Shown: positions 46,458-55,092 of the stretch, one piece after another
Position numbering within the stretch: position 1 is the stretch's first letter
Layout of the letters: each line of letters opens with the position of its first letter
Assembly: GCA_016713875.1 (NCBI GenBank)
Contig: JADJOI010000003.1
Span: 2,046,001 to 2,110,000, forward strand
Length of the DNA stretch: 64,000 nucleotides
Reading direction: 5' to 3'
Source: Flavobacteriales bacterium
GTDB lineage: Bacteria; Bacteroidota; Bacteroidia; Flavobacteriales_F; PHOS-HE28
Translations under genes and position numbers: made by a program
The notes under the pieces: generated by a model
The model's input: the letters and a program-made list of their open reading frames with translations, nothing else
What the model was told of the DNA's origin: nothing
Database searches by the model: none

Positions 46458-46888
46458 GGTGCGCGGTGCATCAGGTGGTGCGGACCGATGCCGGGCAGTT
46501 CGAAGGCCTCCCCGTGCACGGTGAACGCGAGCCGGGTGTAGAAGCCGCTGGCGCTGGTCCGCGCGTTGCACCAGAGCAGGTCGCCACCGGCGGCTCGCAC
46601 GGTGTTCAGCGCTTCGGCCACCAGCAGGGCGCCCACCCCCAGCCCGCGCCGGTCGGGGTGCACGGCCATGCCGCGCAGGCGGAACGGCCTCGTCGCGGGG
46701 AGCTGTGCACAGGCCTCGGCATGCACCGAGGCGATGCCCACGAGCGCATCATCGGCCCAGGCGCCCAGGTGGAAGGTGCCTGCGTCGTCGTCGTGGGGGA
46801 AGGCACAAGCCTCCATCGGCAGGCCCTGCCGCAGCACCGACCGGCGCAGGGGCCAGGTGGCGCGTGCCGGGATCCGGGTGAGGCGCAT
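46454..46888 (-). CDS. GNAT-family acetyltransferase
   Basis: 144 aa. The acetyl-CoA motif is RLRGMAVHPDRRGLGVGALLVAEAL (Q/RxxGxG/A form), with LLWCNARTSASGFYTRLAFTVHG behind it. Substrate unknown. It overlaps the membrane glycosyltransferase by 4 bp. The sequence TATTTTG lies 5 bp before the ATG, another box close to its start codon. Confidence 0.82.
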   Translation of the reverse strand: MRLTRIPARATWPLRRSVLRQGLPMEACAFPHDDDAGTFHLGAWADDALVGIASVHAEACAQLPATRPFRLRGMAVHPDRRGLGVGALLVAEALNTVRAAGGDLLWCNARTSASGFYTRLAFTVHGEAFELPGIGPHHLMHRAP

Positions 46889-46911
46889 GCGTGCAAAATA
46901 GGGCGGGTTCC

Positions 46912-47556
46912 CTACCGGGCGAGCCCCACCCCCATCCGGTCATTGAGCACCTCGGCCGCCAGCGCCGCCCGCGTACTGTCGATTGTCACCACACCGGTGA
47001 CCGGCGCACGGGCCAGTTCCGATCCGCCCAGGCCCAGCCGCACCGCATCGGAGCGGAGGACCACACGCACGGTGTCCCGCTCATCGGTGGTGCAGGTGGC
47101 GGTCCCGGGCAGGGCGATGCCACCGGGCAGGGCGATGCGGGTGCACATGCGCCAGGTGCCCGTGCTCGGATCGGGCGTGGCGGTGTGTGGCGGCAGGGCG
47201 AGCGCTGAGACCAGCGCCAGCAGCAGCGTGGCCACGCCGATCACGCGACCGATGGTCACCCAGGCCGGAATGCGGAACGCGGATGCGATCACCGCGGCAA
47301 GCGTCCCGGACAACAAGGCGTAGCCCACCGCTGCGGCCAGGCGCAGGGGCAGGGCTGGCGCTGCATCGACCACCGAATACGGATCGGCCAGCAAGTAGCC
47401 CGCCCGCCACGGCAGCAGGAAGGCCGCGCCCGGATGCCCGTCCAGCAGCAGCCGCCCGATCCACCAGTAGGCCAGCCGGGCACCGCCCACCAGGCCCACG
47501 CCCAGCAGGGTGAAGTGCAGCGCCGAACGCGTGTTCTCGTCCAGCGAGGGCTTCAT
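46912..47556 (-). CDS. Membrane protein of unknown function
   Basis: 214 aa with about four predicted membrane segments (FTLLGVGLVGGARLAYWWIGRLLL, AAVGYALLSGTLAAVIASAF, IGRVIGVATLLLALVSALALP), then an extracytoplasmic C-terminal part with two Cys (MCTRI, TCTTDERD) that may form a disulfide. No family recognised. It is 14 bp from the M42 peptidase stop and 23 bp from the acetyltransferase start, so it may be co-transcribed with them. Confidence 0.65.
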   Translation of the reverse strand: MKPSLDENTRSALHFTLLGVGLVGGARLAYWWIGRLLLDGHPGAAFLLPWRAGYLLADPYSVVDAAPALPLRLAAAVGYALLSGTLAAVIASAFRIPAWVTIGRVIGVATLLLALVSALALPPHTATPDPSTGTWRMCTRIALPGGIALPGTATCTTDERDTVRVVLRSDAVRLGLGGSELARAPVTGVVTIDSTRAALAAEVLNDRMGVGLAR

Positions 47557-47569
47557 CTGCGCAGTGCGG

Positions 47570-48700
47570 TCAGCGGATGTAGCGCAGGTCGTGGTCGTTG
47601 CGCAACGCGCGCAGGCTGGCGTGGATCAGCTTGATCACGGCCTCCACGTCGTTGCGGTGCACGCTTTCCACCGTGGTGTGCATGTAGCGCAGGGGCAGGC
47701 TGATGAGCGCGCTGGGCACGCCGGCGGCGCCGTATGCGAAGGCGTCCGTGTCGGTGCCCGTGGCGCGGCTGGCGGCCAGGCGCTGGAAGGGGATCCTGCT
47801 GCGCGTGGCGGTATCCACGATCAGCTTCAGCAGGTTGTTGTGCACGGCAGGCGCGTAGCTCAGCACGGGCCCTTGCCCGCAGGCGATGTCGCCGTTCTGC
47901 ACCTTGTTCATCAGCGGCGTCTGCGTGTCGTGCGTCACGTCGGTCACGATGGCCACGTGGGGGCGGATGCGCTCCACGATCATCTCGGCACCGCGCAGGC
48001 CCACCTCTTCCTGGACGCTGTTGGTGATGTAGAGCCCGAAAGGCAGCCGCTTGCGCTCGGCGTGCAGCAGGCGGGCCACTTCGGCGATCATGAAACCGCC
48101 GATGCGGTTGTCCAGCGCGCGGCCCACGAAGTGGCGCCCGTTCAGCACCATGAACTCGTCCTCGTAGGTGATCACACAGCCCACGTGCACGCCGAGCTTC
48201 TCCACCTCCTCCTTGCTGCTGCAGCCGCAGTCCAGGAAGATGTTGTCCAGCGCGGGCACGGGGTCGTTCTTGCCGTTGCGCACGTGGATGGCGGGCCAGC
48301 CGAACACGGCCTTCACGATGCCCTTCTCGGTGTGGATGTTCACCCGCTTGCTGGGCGCGATGAGGTGGTCGCTGCCGCCGTTGCGCTTCACGTAGATGAA
48401 GCCCTCCTTCGTGATGTAGTGGACGAACCAGCTGATCTCGTCGGCATGGGCCTCGATCACCACCTTGAACTTCGCGTCGGGGTTCACCACGCCCACGGCG
48501 GTGCCATAGGCATCGGTGAAGTGGTCGTCCACATAGGGGCGGAGGTAGTCGAGCCAGAGGCGCTGGCCGCTGCTCTCGAAGCCCGTGGGGCTGGCGTTGT
48601 TGAGGTAGGTCTCCAGGAACTCCATCGACGCGGGCCCGAGGATGCTGGCGGGTCGGGAGGGACGCGAAGGACGGGAGGGGCGTGTGGTCCGCTTGGCCAT
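47570..48700 (-). CDS. M42-family metallopeptidase (deblocking/glutamyl aminopeptidase type)
   Basis: 376 aa cytosolic aminopeptidase family member. Metal ligands by motif: His and Asp in VVIEAHADEISWFV, Asp in GRALDNRIGGFM, the Glu pair in TNSVQEEVGLRGA, Asp in VTDVTHDTQTP, His in RYMHTTVESVHRNDVE. It has the full set. The N-terminal 25 residues (MAKRTTRPSRPSRPSRPAS...) are a basic Arg/Ser/Pro run not usual for M42. The Met at 48625 (MEFLETYLNN) is an alternative start that gives the standard N-terminus. A TACTTTCG box lies 33 bp before 48700. Confidence 0.9.
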   Translation of the reverse strand: MAKRTTRPSRPSRPSRPASILGPASMEFLETYLNNASPTGFESSGQRLWLDYLRPYVDDHFTDAYGTAVGVVNPDAKFKVVIEAHADEISWFVHYITKEGFIYVKRNGGSDHLIAPSKRVNIHTEKGIVKAVFGWPAIHVRNGKNDPVPALDNIFLDCGCSSKEEVEKLGVHVGCVITYEDEFMVLNGRHFVGRALDNRIGGFMIAEVARLLHAERKRLPFGLYITNSVQEEVGLRGAEMIVERIRPHVAIVTDVTHDTQTPLMNKVQNGDIACGQGPVLSYAPAVHNNLLKLIVDTATRSRIPFQRLAASRATGTDTDAFAYGAAGVPSALISLPLRYMHTTVESVHRNDVEAVIKLIHASLRALRNDHDLRYIR

Positions 48701-48733
48701 GGGTGGTGAACGGCCGCAGCTGGCGCGGCGGGG

Positions 48734-48741
48734 CGAAAGTA
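48734..48741 (-). promoter_or_regulatory. Putative -7 box (TACTTTCG) for the M42 peptidase
   Basis: TAnnTT-type box 33 bp upstream of the first Met of the peptidase, in the divergent gap to the PorE-like gene. Confidence 0.4.
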
Positions 48742-48813
48742 GCCGCACGCTTGTTGGTAGAACTTCGGCCGTCGACCTTCGTATGAACAGCGCTTCGGCG
48801 AAAACCATCGGCC

Positions 48814-50832
48814 ATGTGCAAGCGGACCCCCACCCTTCTGCTGCTGACGCTCATCACCGTCATGGTGCGAGCACAGGGCAACATCCCCTTCGACCGTGAC
48901 CACATCGCGGACAAGGTGGCGCTGGACAATGCGCTGCGGGCCATGCACCAGGCGGACAAGCTGGCCGAGACCGGCGGTGCGGCTTATGCGCAGGCCCTGC
49001 CCTTGTACCTGCAGGCCCACGCCGTGAACCCGGACAACGCCGACCTGAACGTGCGCATCGGGCTCTGCCACCTGAACGGGGAGCAGCGGCCTGAGGCGGT
49101 CGAGTGGTTCCTGCGGGCGGCGGCGCTCGATCCGGCCATGCCGCGCGTGCACTTCCTCTGCGGTTATGCCTTGCAGCTCAATGGCCGATGGGACGAGGCC
49201 ATCGCGGAATACGAGGACCACAAGGTGCGCACGGCGCGCAACCCCGACCCTGAGCCGGCCTACAACCAGGCCGACAAGCACCTGGCCGAATGCCGCAACG
49301 GCAAGGCGCTCACCGCGGCACCCGCGCACGTGCGGGTGTCCAACATGGGGTCGCGCATCAACAGTCCGGAGAGCGACTACGGCGTGCTGCTGACGGCCGA
49401 TGGGGGCACGCTCTTCTATACCTCCCGACGGGCGAACAGCACCGGAGGCAAGGTGAACAAGGCCACCAACGAATACTTCGAGGACGTGTACGTGAGCACG
49501 CGCGGCGATCAGGGCTGGAGCGATCCCGCGCCGCTGCCCGAGCCGGTGAACACGGCCATCAACGACGCCTCCGTGGGCCTCTTCAACGACGGCCGCACCA
49601 TGCTGATCTACCGCGATGTGAAGGGCACGGGCGACCTGTTCGAGACGAAGCGGACGGGAAAGGCGTGGAGCGATCCGCGACCGCTGGGCCCGAACGTGAA
49701 CACCCGCTACCACGAGAGCAGCGCGTGGTACAGCTTCGACCGGCAATGGCTCTACTTCGTGAGCGACCGCCCGGAGGAGGGCCTCGGCGCGCAGGACATC
49801 TACCGAAGCAAGTGGGACGCCGCGACGAAGGAGTGGGGACCGGCGGAGAACCTGGGTCCCACCATCAACACGCGCTTCGACGAGGACGGCATCTTCGTTC
49901 ACCCCGACGGGCGCACGATCTACTTCAGCAGCAAGGGTCACAACAGCATGGGCGGCTACGACATCTTCCGCAGCACGCTGGAAGGCGGCCAGTGGTCGAA
50001 GCCGGTGAACCTCGGCTGGCCGGTGAACGGTGCGGACGACGACCTCTTCTTCGTGATGAACGCCAGCGGCAGCACGGGCTACTTCAGCTCTCTGCGCCCG
50101 GGCGGACTGGGTGAGGACGACATCTACGAGGTGGAGTTCCTGCCCGATCCGGCCGCGCAGGAGACGGCCACCGCCGCCGCGGCCGTGGATGCGGCACCGA
50201 CGAACACGATGGCCACCGTGCTGGTGAAGGGGTGGGTGAAGGACCTGCGCGCGCTCAAGGGCCTGGAGGCCGACATCGACCTGCTGGACCTGGCGGATGC
50301 CAGCCTGGTGGCGCGCTTCCAGAGCGACCGCGAGACGGGCGAGTTCATGGCCACGGTGCCGGCGGGCCGCGCCTACGCCCTGCACGTGCGCGCCAACGGC
50401 TATCTCTTCCACAGCCAGCACATCGAGGTGGGCGCGGTAGGCACGGTGGAACTGGCCTTGGAGGTGGGCCTGAAGCCGCTGGAGGCGGGCGGCGTGGAAG
50501 TGATGCGCAACCTGTTCTTCGACCGCGACAAGGCCGACCTGCAGCCGGGCTCGCACGCGGAACTGGCGCAGCTGATGAAACTGATGACCGACAATCCGGG
50601 CCTGCGCCTGGAGGTGGGCGGCCACACCGACAGCGACGGCAGCGCTGAGCACAACCTGAAGCTCTCGCAGGCCCGGGCCCAGGCCGTGGTGGACCACCTT
50701 ACGGCCCAGGGCGTCGCCGCCGACCGGCTGGAGGTGAAGGGCTACGGCCCCACGCAGCCGATGGCCCCGAACGACAGCGCTGCCAACAAGGCGCGCAACC
50801 GCCGCACGGAGATCCGCATCCTCGGTCAGTAG
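48814..50832 (+). CDS. porE: PorE-like T9SS component: TPR, beta-propeller, CRD and OmpA domains
   Basis: 672 aa with a signal peptide (MCKRTPTLLLLTLITVMVRAQ). In order: TPR-like helices (AYAQALPLYLQAHAVNPDNADLNVRIGLCHLNG..., DEAIAEYEDHK), PD40/WD40-type blades (SDYGVLLTADGGTLFYTSRR, DGIFVHPDGRTIYFSSKGHNSMGGYDIFRS), a carboxypeptidase regulatory-like domain (residues about 460-560), and a peptidoglycan-binding OmpA C-terminal domain (LEVGGHTDSDGSAEHNLKLSQARA...NRRTEIRIL). This four-domain order matches PorE of the type IX secretion system. Related proteins with the same layout exist, so the PorE name is likely but not certain. Confidence 0.82.
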   Translation: MCKRTPTLLLLTLITVMVRAQGNIPFDRDHIADKVALDNALRAMHQADKLAETGGAAYAQALPLYLQAHAVNPDNADLNVRIGLCHLNGEQRPEAVEWFLRAAALDPAMPRVHFLCGYALQLNGRWDEAIAEYEDHKVRTARNPDPEPAYNQADKHLAECRNGKALTAAPAHVRVSNMGSRINSPESDYGVLLTADGGTLFYTSRRANSTGGKVNKATNEYFEDVYVSTRGDQGWSDPAPLPEPVNTAINDASVGLFNDGRTMLIYRDVKGTGDLFETKRTGKAWSDPRPLGPNVNTRYHESSAWYSFDRQWLYFVSDRPEEGLGAQDIYRSKWDAATKEWGPAENLGPTINTRFDEDGIFVHPDGRTIYFSSKGHNSMGGYDIFRSTLEGGQWSKPVNLGWPVNGADDDLFFVMNASGSTGYFSSLRPGGLGEDDIYEVEFLPDPAAQETATAAAAVDAAPTNTMATVLVKGWVKDLRALKGLEADIDLLDLADASLVARFQSDRETGEFMATVPAGRAYALHVRANGYLFHSQHIEVGAVGTVELALEVGLKPLEAGGVEVMRNLFFDRDKADLQPGSHAELAQLMKLMTDNPGLRLEVGGHTDSDGSAEHNLKLSQARAQAVVDHLTAQGVAADRLEVKGYGPTQPMAPNDSAANKARNRRTEIRILGQ

Positions 50833-53800
50833 CCGCGCACGAGCTTCACGCCCACACCGCTGGCACCACGCAGGGTGTAGGTGCCCGCCGCGGCGTCACG
50901 CAGGTCCACGCGGAGCTCGCCACCGACCGGCGTCAGCAGACCGTCGCGCACCACGCGCCCCAGCCCGTCCAGCACCCACCATCGCTCGCCCGCCGGAGCG
51001 CCGAGCAGCGTGTACACCCCATCGCCATCGCTGCGCAACCGCAGTGCCGGGACAGGGCGGGTAGGCAGACCCACCGAGGCATCCACGCAGAAGGGTGTGC
51101 TCTCCTCCACGCCGAAGCTGGCGCCATCGGCGATGAAGCCCGTGAACGCGCCCGTCACCGTGTAGCTGCCGTTGCCCGCGTCGCAGCACATGCCGTCGCC
51201 GTACGCGTCGTGCATGATGAAGGTGTAGCAGCCGGTGTCGAGGCAGGCGAAGGCCGTGAGCGTGGCGGTGTTCAACAGGCCGTTGTACGGGCCGCCGGTG
51301 GCCACCACCACGCCATCGTCATCCACGATGCTCCAAGCGCTTTCGCCCGCGTACTGGTCGAACACCAGCTCCACCTCGATCTCCTCGGGTCGCACCTGCA
51401 CGTCCACCGTGCGCGTCTCCGTATCGCTGCCGAAGGCGTTGCTCACCGTGAGGCTCACGCTGTAGGAGCCGCTCGCGGGATAGGTGACCGCGGGCGAGGC
51501 ATCGGTGCTTGTGGACGGGTTTCCGCCGGGGAACTGCCAGTTCCAACCGGGTGCGGCCTCCAGCGCCAGGTCGTGGAAGGTGACCGCACCGCCGCCGCAG
51601 ACCACATCGCTCTCCGTGCGAAAGCCCGCGACCGGCGGATCGCCGCTGGGGCTGTACACCGGCGTGCGCCACACGCCTCGGCCGTAGGTGGCCGCATAGA
51701 GCATCTGGCCGCTGCCATCGAGCTCCAGTTCCATCACCACCACGGCGGGAAGGCCCTGTGCAAAGGGTTGCCAGTTGCCGAGGGTGGCGTCGCGGTAGAA
51801 GACGCCCAGGTCGGTGCCCACGTACAGGCCGTCGTTGGACCCCGTCAGCACCACCGTGTTCACCGGCACGTTGGGCAGGTTGCCGCTGTGGTCGGACCAG
51901 GTGTCGCCACCGTCCACACTGCGGAACACCTTCACCCCATCGCGGAAGCCGGAGCAGGTCACCGTCACGCGATCGGCGTCGGTGGGGTCGATGGCGATGG
52001 CGGTGAGCGCCTGGGCCGGCAGGCCGGTGAGGATGTCCCAGGTGGTGCCGCCATCGTTGCTCCGGCGCAGGGCGCCATCGTTGCTGAAGTAGATGACGTC
52101 CGGATCGGTGGGGGCCACCGCGATGGCGCGCACCTTCCGTCCGGTGGTGATGTTGCTGATGTTCGTCCACGTATCGCCCAGGTCGTTGCTGCGCCAGAGG
52201 TTGTTGTAGCCGGCGTACAAGCGGCCGGGCACGCTGGGGTCCTGGATGTAGGGCGTCACCCAGGCGCCTTCCTCGGGGATGTCGAAGCTGACGCTGCCGA
52301 AGCTCTGGCCGCCATCGAACGTGCGGTAGATCGACCCGTACTGCGCACTGCAGAAGCGCATCTGGGGATCGTCCTTGTCCACCAGCCCTTCCATGCCGTC
52401 ACCGCCCTGAACGTGGATCCAGGCCCCGATCTCCCACTGCATGCTGCCGTTGTCCTGCAGTCCGGCCATCACCAGCCCGGGCTGGAGGGCGGATACACCG
52501 ATGCGGTAGACCTGCGACACCGCGAGTCCCGCGCTGAGGTCGAACCAATCGGCACCGCCGTTGGGGCTGCGGAAGAAGCCGCCGTCACTGCCGCAGTACA
52601 GCTGGCCGTTGGCGATCTGCAAATGATGGATGTCGGCGTGGGTGTAGCCCACGGTGCTGGGCCAGGTCCAGTGGCTCATGTTGGTCCACGTGGTGCCGCC
52701 GTTGGCGCTCTTCCACACGTTGATGCCACCGGCGTACAGGGTGCCCGCGTTCACGGGGTCGGCGGTGAGGGCCAGGTCGTACCAGGCCTGCCCCCCGCTG
52801 TCGTTGCCCGTCTCCGAATAGCCCATGAGGTTGGGCGTGGTGCTGCGCGTGGTGAAGGAGCTGCCGCCATCGGTGCTGCGGTACAAGCCCTGGAACCCAC
52901 CATCGTCCTCACGCCCGGCCAGCAGGTACACCAGTTGTGGGTCGGCCGGGGTCACCGCCAGGGCCATGCGCACCACCAGCCCCGCCGCAGGCAGGCCGCT
53001 GGTGACCGTGGTGAAGGTGGACCCGCCATTGGTGCTGCGGTGGTACTGATCGCTGGTGGCATGCACCACGCCGGGGTCACCGGGCTTGAAGGCCACGTCG
53101 AAGAAGCTGCCCAACGCCACGCGCTGCCAGCTGGCGCCGGCGTCGGTGGTGCGGTAGAGGCCGCTGTTGGCCGCGCAGAACAGCACGTCCGGGTCGGTGG
53201 GATGCATCACCAACCGGCGTGTGGTGCGCACCTGATGCACGTCCCAGTCGAGCCCGGTGCTGTTCCAGGTGGCGCCACCATCGGTGCTCTTCAACACGCC
53301 CATCGCATAGGTGTCGCGCGAGTAGCCGTCGCCCGTGGCGATGTACAGGGTGTTGGCGTCCGTGGGATGCAGCGCGATGCCGGTGACGCCGAGGGTGGGC
53401 AGGTCCTGCCCCAGCGCGTTCCAGTTGACGCCGCCATCGGTGGTGCGCCACAGGCCGCCGGCCGGTGTGCCCACGTAGATGGTGTTGGGGTCGAGCGGCG
53501 ACACGGCGGCGGTGTGCACGCGTCCGTTGCCGGGGTTGTAGCTCCACGAATCCCAGGCGGCGGGGCCGATCGGTTGCCAGCTCGCGCTCTTGGGGGTGGC
53601 CGCCACCGGCCTGCTCTTCAGTTGCCGCCAGGCGCGGGCATAGGCGCCGGGATCCGGACGTACGCCTTCTGGATACAGCCGCTGCGACCAGAACCACGCC
53701 TCGCGGGCGAAGACGTTGCGGCCCTTGCCGCGCTCCTGGGCGCGCCCGGCGAAGTGGTCGGCATGGGCCTGCTCCACCTGGTGCAGCGGCACGGCGGGGT

Positions 53801-53888
53801 CGTGGTACATCCGCACCCAGTCCTGCCCCACGGACAGCGTGGGCAGCATGGCGGCGAGGACGAGGAGTGCGGTAGGGTTCGTGCGCAT
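50826..53888 (-). CDS. Secreted BNR/sortilin-type propeller protein with PKD domain
   Basis: 1020 aa with a signal peptide (MRTNPTALLVLAAMLPTLSVGQ). Many Asp-box-like blades with SxDGGxxW (WRTTDGGVNWNALG, LKSTDGGATWNSTG, YRTTDAGASWQRVA, FRSVDGGDTWSDHSG) form sialidase/VPS10-type propellers. A PKD-like domain follows (FHDLALEAAPGWNWQFPGGNPSTSTDASPAVTYPASGSYSVSLTVSN), then a T9SS-like C-terminus (LRSDGDGVYTLLGAPAGERWWVLDGLGRVVRDGLL...VKLVRGY). Likely a surface or secreted glycan- or peptide-binding protein. The stop overlaps the PorE-like gene by 7 bp in convergent orientation. Confidence 0.86.
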   Translation of the reverse strand: MRTNPTALLVLAAMLPTLSVGQDWVRMYHDPAVPLHQVEQAHADHFAGRAQERGKGRNVFAREAWFWSQRLYPEGVRPDPGAYARAWRQLKSRPVAATPKSASWQPIGPAAWDSWSYNPGNGRVHTAAVSPLDPNTIYVGTPAGGLWRTTDGGVNWNALGQDLPTLGVTGIALHPTDANTLYIATGDGYSRDTYAMGVLKSTDGGATWNSTGLDWDVHQVRTTRRLVMHPTDPDVLFCAANSGLYRTTDAGASWQRVALGSFFDVAFKPGDPGVVHATSDQYHRSTNGGSTFTTVTSGLPAAGLVVRMALAVTPADPQLVYLLAGREDDGGFQGLYRSTDGGSSFTTRSTTPNLMGYSETGNDSGGQAWYDLALTADPVNAGTLYAGGINVWKSANGGTTWTNMSHWTWPSTVGYTHADIHHLQIANGQLYCGSDGGFFRSPNGGADWFDLSAGLAVSQVYRIGVSALQPGLVMAGLQDNGSMQWEIGAWIHVQGGDGMEGLVDKDDPQMRFCSAQYGSIYRTFDGGQSFGSVSFDIPEEGAWVTPYIQDPSVPGRLYAGYNNLWRSNDLGDTWTNISNITTGRKVRAIAVAPTDPDVIYFSNDGALRRSNDGGTTWDILTGLPAQALTAIAIDPTDADRVTVTCSGFRDGVKVFRSVDGGDTWSDHSGNLPNVPVNTVVLTGSNDGLYVGTDLGVFYRDATLGNWQPFAQGLPAVVVMELELDGSGQMLYAATYGRGVWRTPVYSPSGDPPVAGFRTESDVVCGGGAVTFHDLALEAAPGWNWQFPGGNPSTSTDASPAVTYPASGSYSVSLTVSNAFGSDTETRTVDVQVRPEEIEVELVFDQYAGESAWSIVDDDGVVVATGGPYNGLLNTATLTAFACLDTGCYTFIMHDAYGDGMCCDAGNGSYTVTGAFTGFIADGASFGVEESTPFCVDASVGLPTRPVPALRLRSDGDGVYTLLGAPAGERWWVLDGLGRVVRDGLLTPVGGELRVDLRDAAAGTYTLRGASGVGVKLVRGY

Positions 53889-53893
53889 GTGCC

Positions 53894-53901
53894 CAAATTT
53901 A
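53894..53901 (-). promoter_or_regulatory. -7 box (TAAATTTG, exact consensus) for the BNR/PKD protein
   Basis: Exact TAnnTTTG, 5 bp upstream of the ATG at 53888, in a gap of only 17 bp between divergent genes (the other starts with GTG at 53906). Confidence 0.5.
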
Positions 53902-53905
53902 CCGC

Positions 53906-54595
53906 GTGAACGCCCCGCTCGACGACCGGTCCCTGTTGCAGGTGGTGCGCACAGCGGATGGATCCAACACGCTGCGCGCTCCGGCGATGGACGAGCCGTA
54001 CCACAGCCTGCACGGTGCGCTGCAGGAATCGTGGCATGTGTTCATCGTGAACGGGCTGCGCGCGGTGGACCGGCAGGACGTGGACGTGCTGGAGGTGGGC
54101 CTGGGCACGGGCCTCAACATGCTGCTCACCTGGCTGCAGGTGGTGGAGGGCAAATGCCGCGTGCGCTACACGGCATTGGAGCCGCATCCGCTACCGCGGC
54201 CGCTGCTGCAGGCGGTGGACCATTGCGCGCAATGCGGTGTGCCCACCCTCACTGACGCGTGGCTCGATGCGATGACCGCTGCGCCCGGCGCCCTCACCGA
54301 AGGGCTGGGGGCCTTCCGCTTCACCTGGCGGCAGGCCGGGGTGGAAGCGCTCACCGACACCGCGGCCTTCGATGTGGTGTACTTCGATGCGTTCGCGCCG
54401 CGCAAGCAACCCGAGCTATGGACGGCGGAGGTGTTCACGCGGCTCTTCCGGGCGCTGCGCCCCGGGGGCGTGCTGGTGACCTACAGCGCCAAGGGCGAGG
54501 TGCGCCGCACCCTGGAGGGGGTCGGTTTCCGGGTGGAGAAGCTCACCGGCCCGCCCGGCAAACGGGAGATGCTGCGCGGCCACAAGCCCAACTGA
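53906..54595 (+). CDS. mnmD: tRNA 5-methylaminomethyl-2-thiouridine methyltransferase
   Basis: 229 aa SAM-dependent enzyme finishing the mnm5s2U34 wobble modification. Motif I is VLEVGLGTGLNMLLTWL and the family signature is VVYFDAFAPRKQPELWTAEVF. RALRPGGVLVTYSAKGEVRRTLEGVGF follows. It is the stand-alone methyltransferase, without the FAD domain fused in MnmC. The start is GTG, 17 bp from the divergent gene's ATG, since no ATG lies ahead of the conserved N-terminus. The Nudix gene follows after 3 bp. Confidence 0.9.
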   Translation: MNAPLDDRSLLQVVRTADGSNTLRAPAMDEPYHSLHGALQESWHVFIVNGLRAVDRQDVDVLEVGLGTGLNMLLTWLQVVEGKCRVRYTALEPHPLPRPLLQAVDHCAQCGVPTLTDAWLDAMTAAPGALTEGLGAFRFTWRQAGVEALTDTAAFDVVYFDAFAPRKQPELWTAEVFTRLFRALRPGGVLVTYSAKGEVRRTLEGVGFRVEKLTGPPGKREMLRGHKPN

Positions 54596-54598
54596 ACC

Positions 54599-55066
54599 AT
54601 GCAGCGCTTCACGATCCGTGTTTATGGTCTGCTGGTGCATGACGGGCATGTGCTCGTGGCGGACGAGCTGATCCGCGGGCAGCGCATCACGAAGTTCCCC
54701 GGCGGCGGGTTGGAGTACGGTGAAGGCCTGAAGGACTGCCTGGTGCGCGAGGTGCGCGAGGAGCTGGGCGTGGAGGCCTTCGACGTGGAGCACTTCTACA
54801 CCACCGACTTCTTCCAGCAAAGCGCCTTCCACAGCACGCCGATGCAGGTGGTGAGCGTGTACTACAGTTTCCGCATCGCCGAGCCGGGCGCCCTGCGGGT
54901 CGTGAGCGAGCCGTTCGCGGGCATCGGCGAGGGGGCCGACCAGGAGGTGTTCCGCTGGCTGCCGCTGGCCGGGGCACACGCCGGGGACATGAGCCTGCCG
55001 ATCGACCGGGTGGTGCTGGACCAACTGCTCGTCACGTTGCACGGTGGTATCGGCCGCACCGAGTAG
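54599..55066 (+). CDS. Nudix hydrolase
   Basis: 155 aa. The Nudix box is GGGLEYGEGLKDCLVREVREELGV, complete with the REVREEL Glu residues that bind Mg2+. It hydrolyses nucleoside-diphosphate-linked compounds; the substrate is not readable. It follows mnmD at 3 bp and is probably co-transcribed. A TAGCTTCA box overlaps its stop and may start the next gene. Confidence 0.9.
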   Translation: MQRFTIRVYGLLVHDGHVLVADELIRGQRITKFPGGGLEYGEGLKDCLVREVREELGVEAFDVEHFYTTDFFQQSAFHSTPMQVVSVYYSFRIAEPGALRVVSEPFAGIGEGADQEVFRWLPLAGAHAGDMSLPIDRVVLDQLLVTLHGGIGRTE

Positions 55067-55092
55067 CTTCACCTCGGGCCGTCCCATCGGCC

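Noticed and set aside
48484..50697. 737-aa minus-strand ORF opposite the PorE-like gene
   Set aside because: Antisense shadow; the plus-strand product has four recognisable domains.
51210..53909. 899-aa plus-strand ORF opposite the BNR/PKD gene
   Set aside because: Shadow of the repeated propeller gene, no signal peptide or domain.
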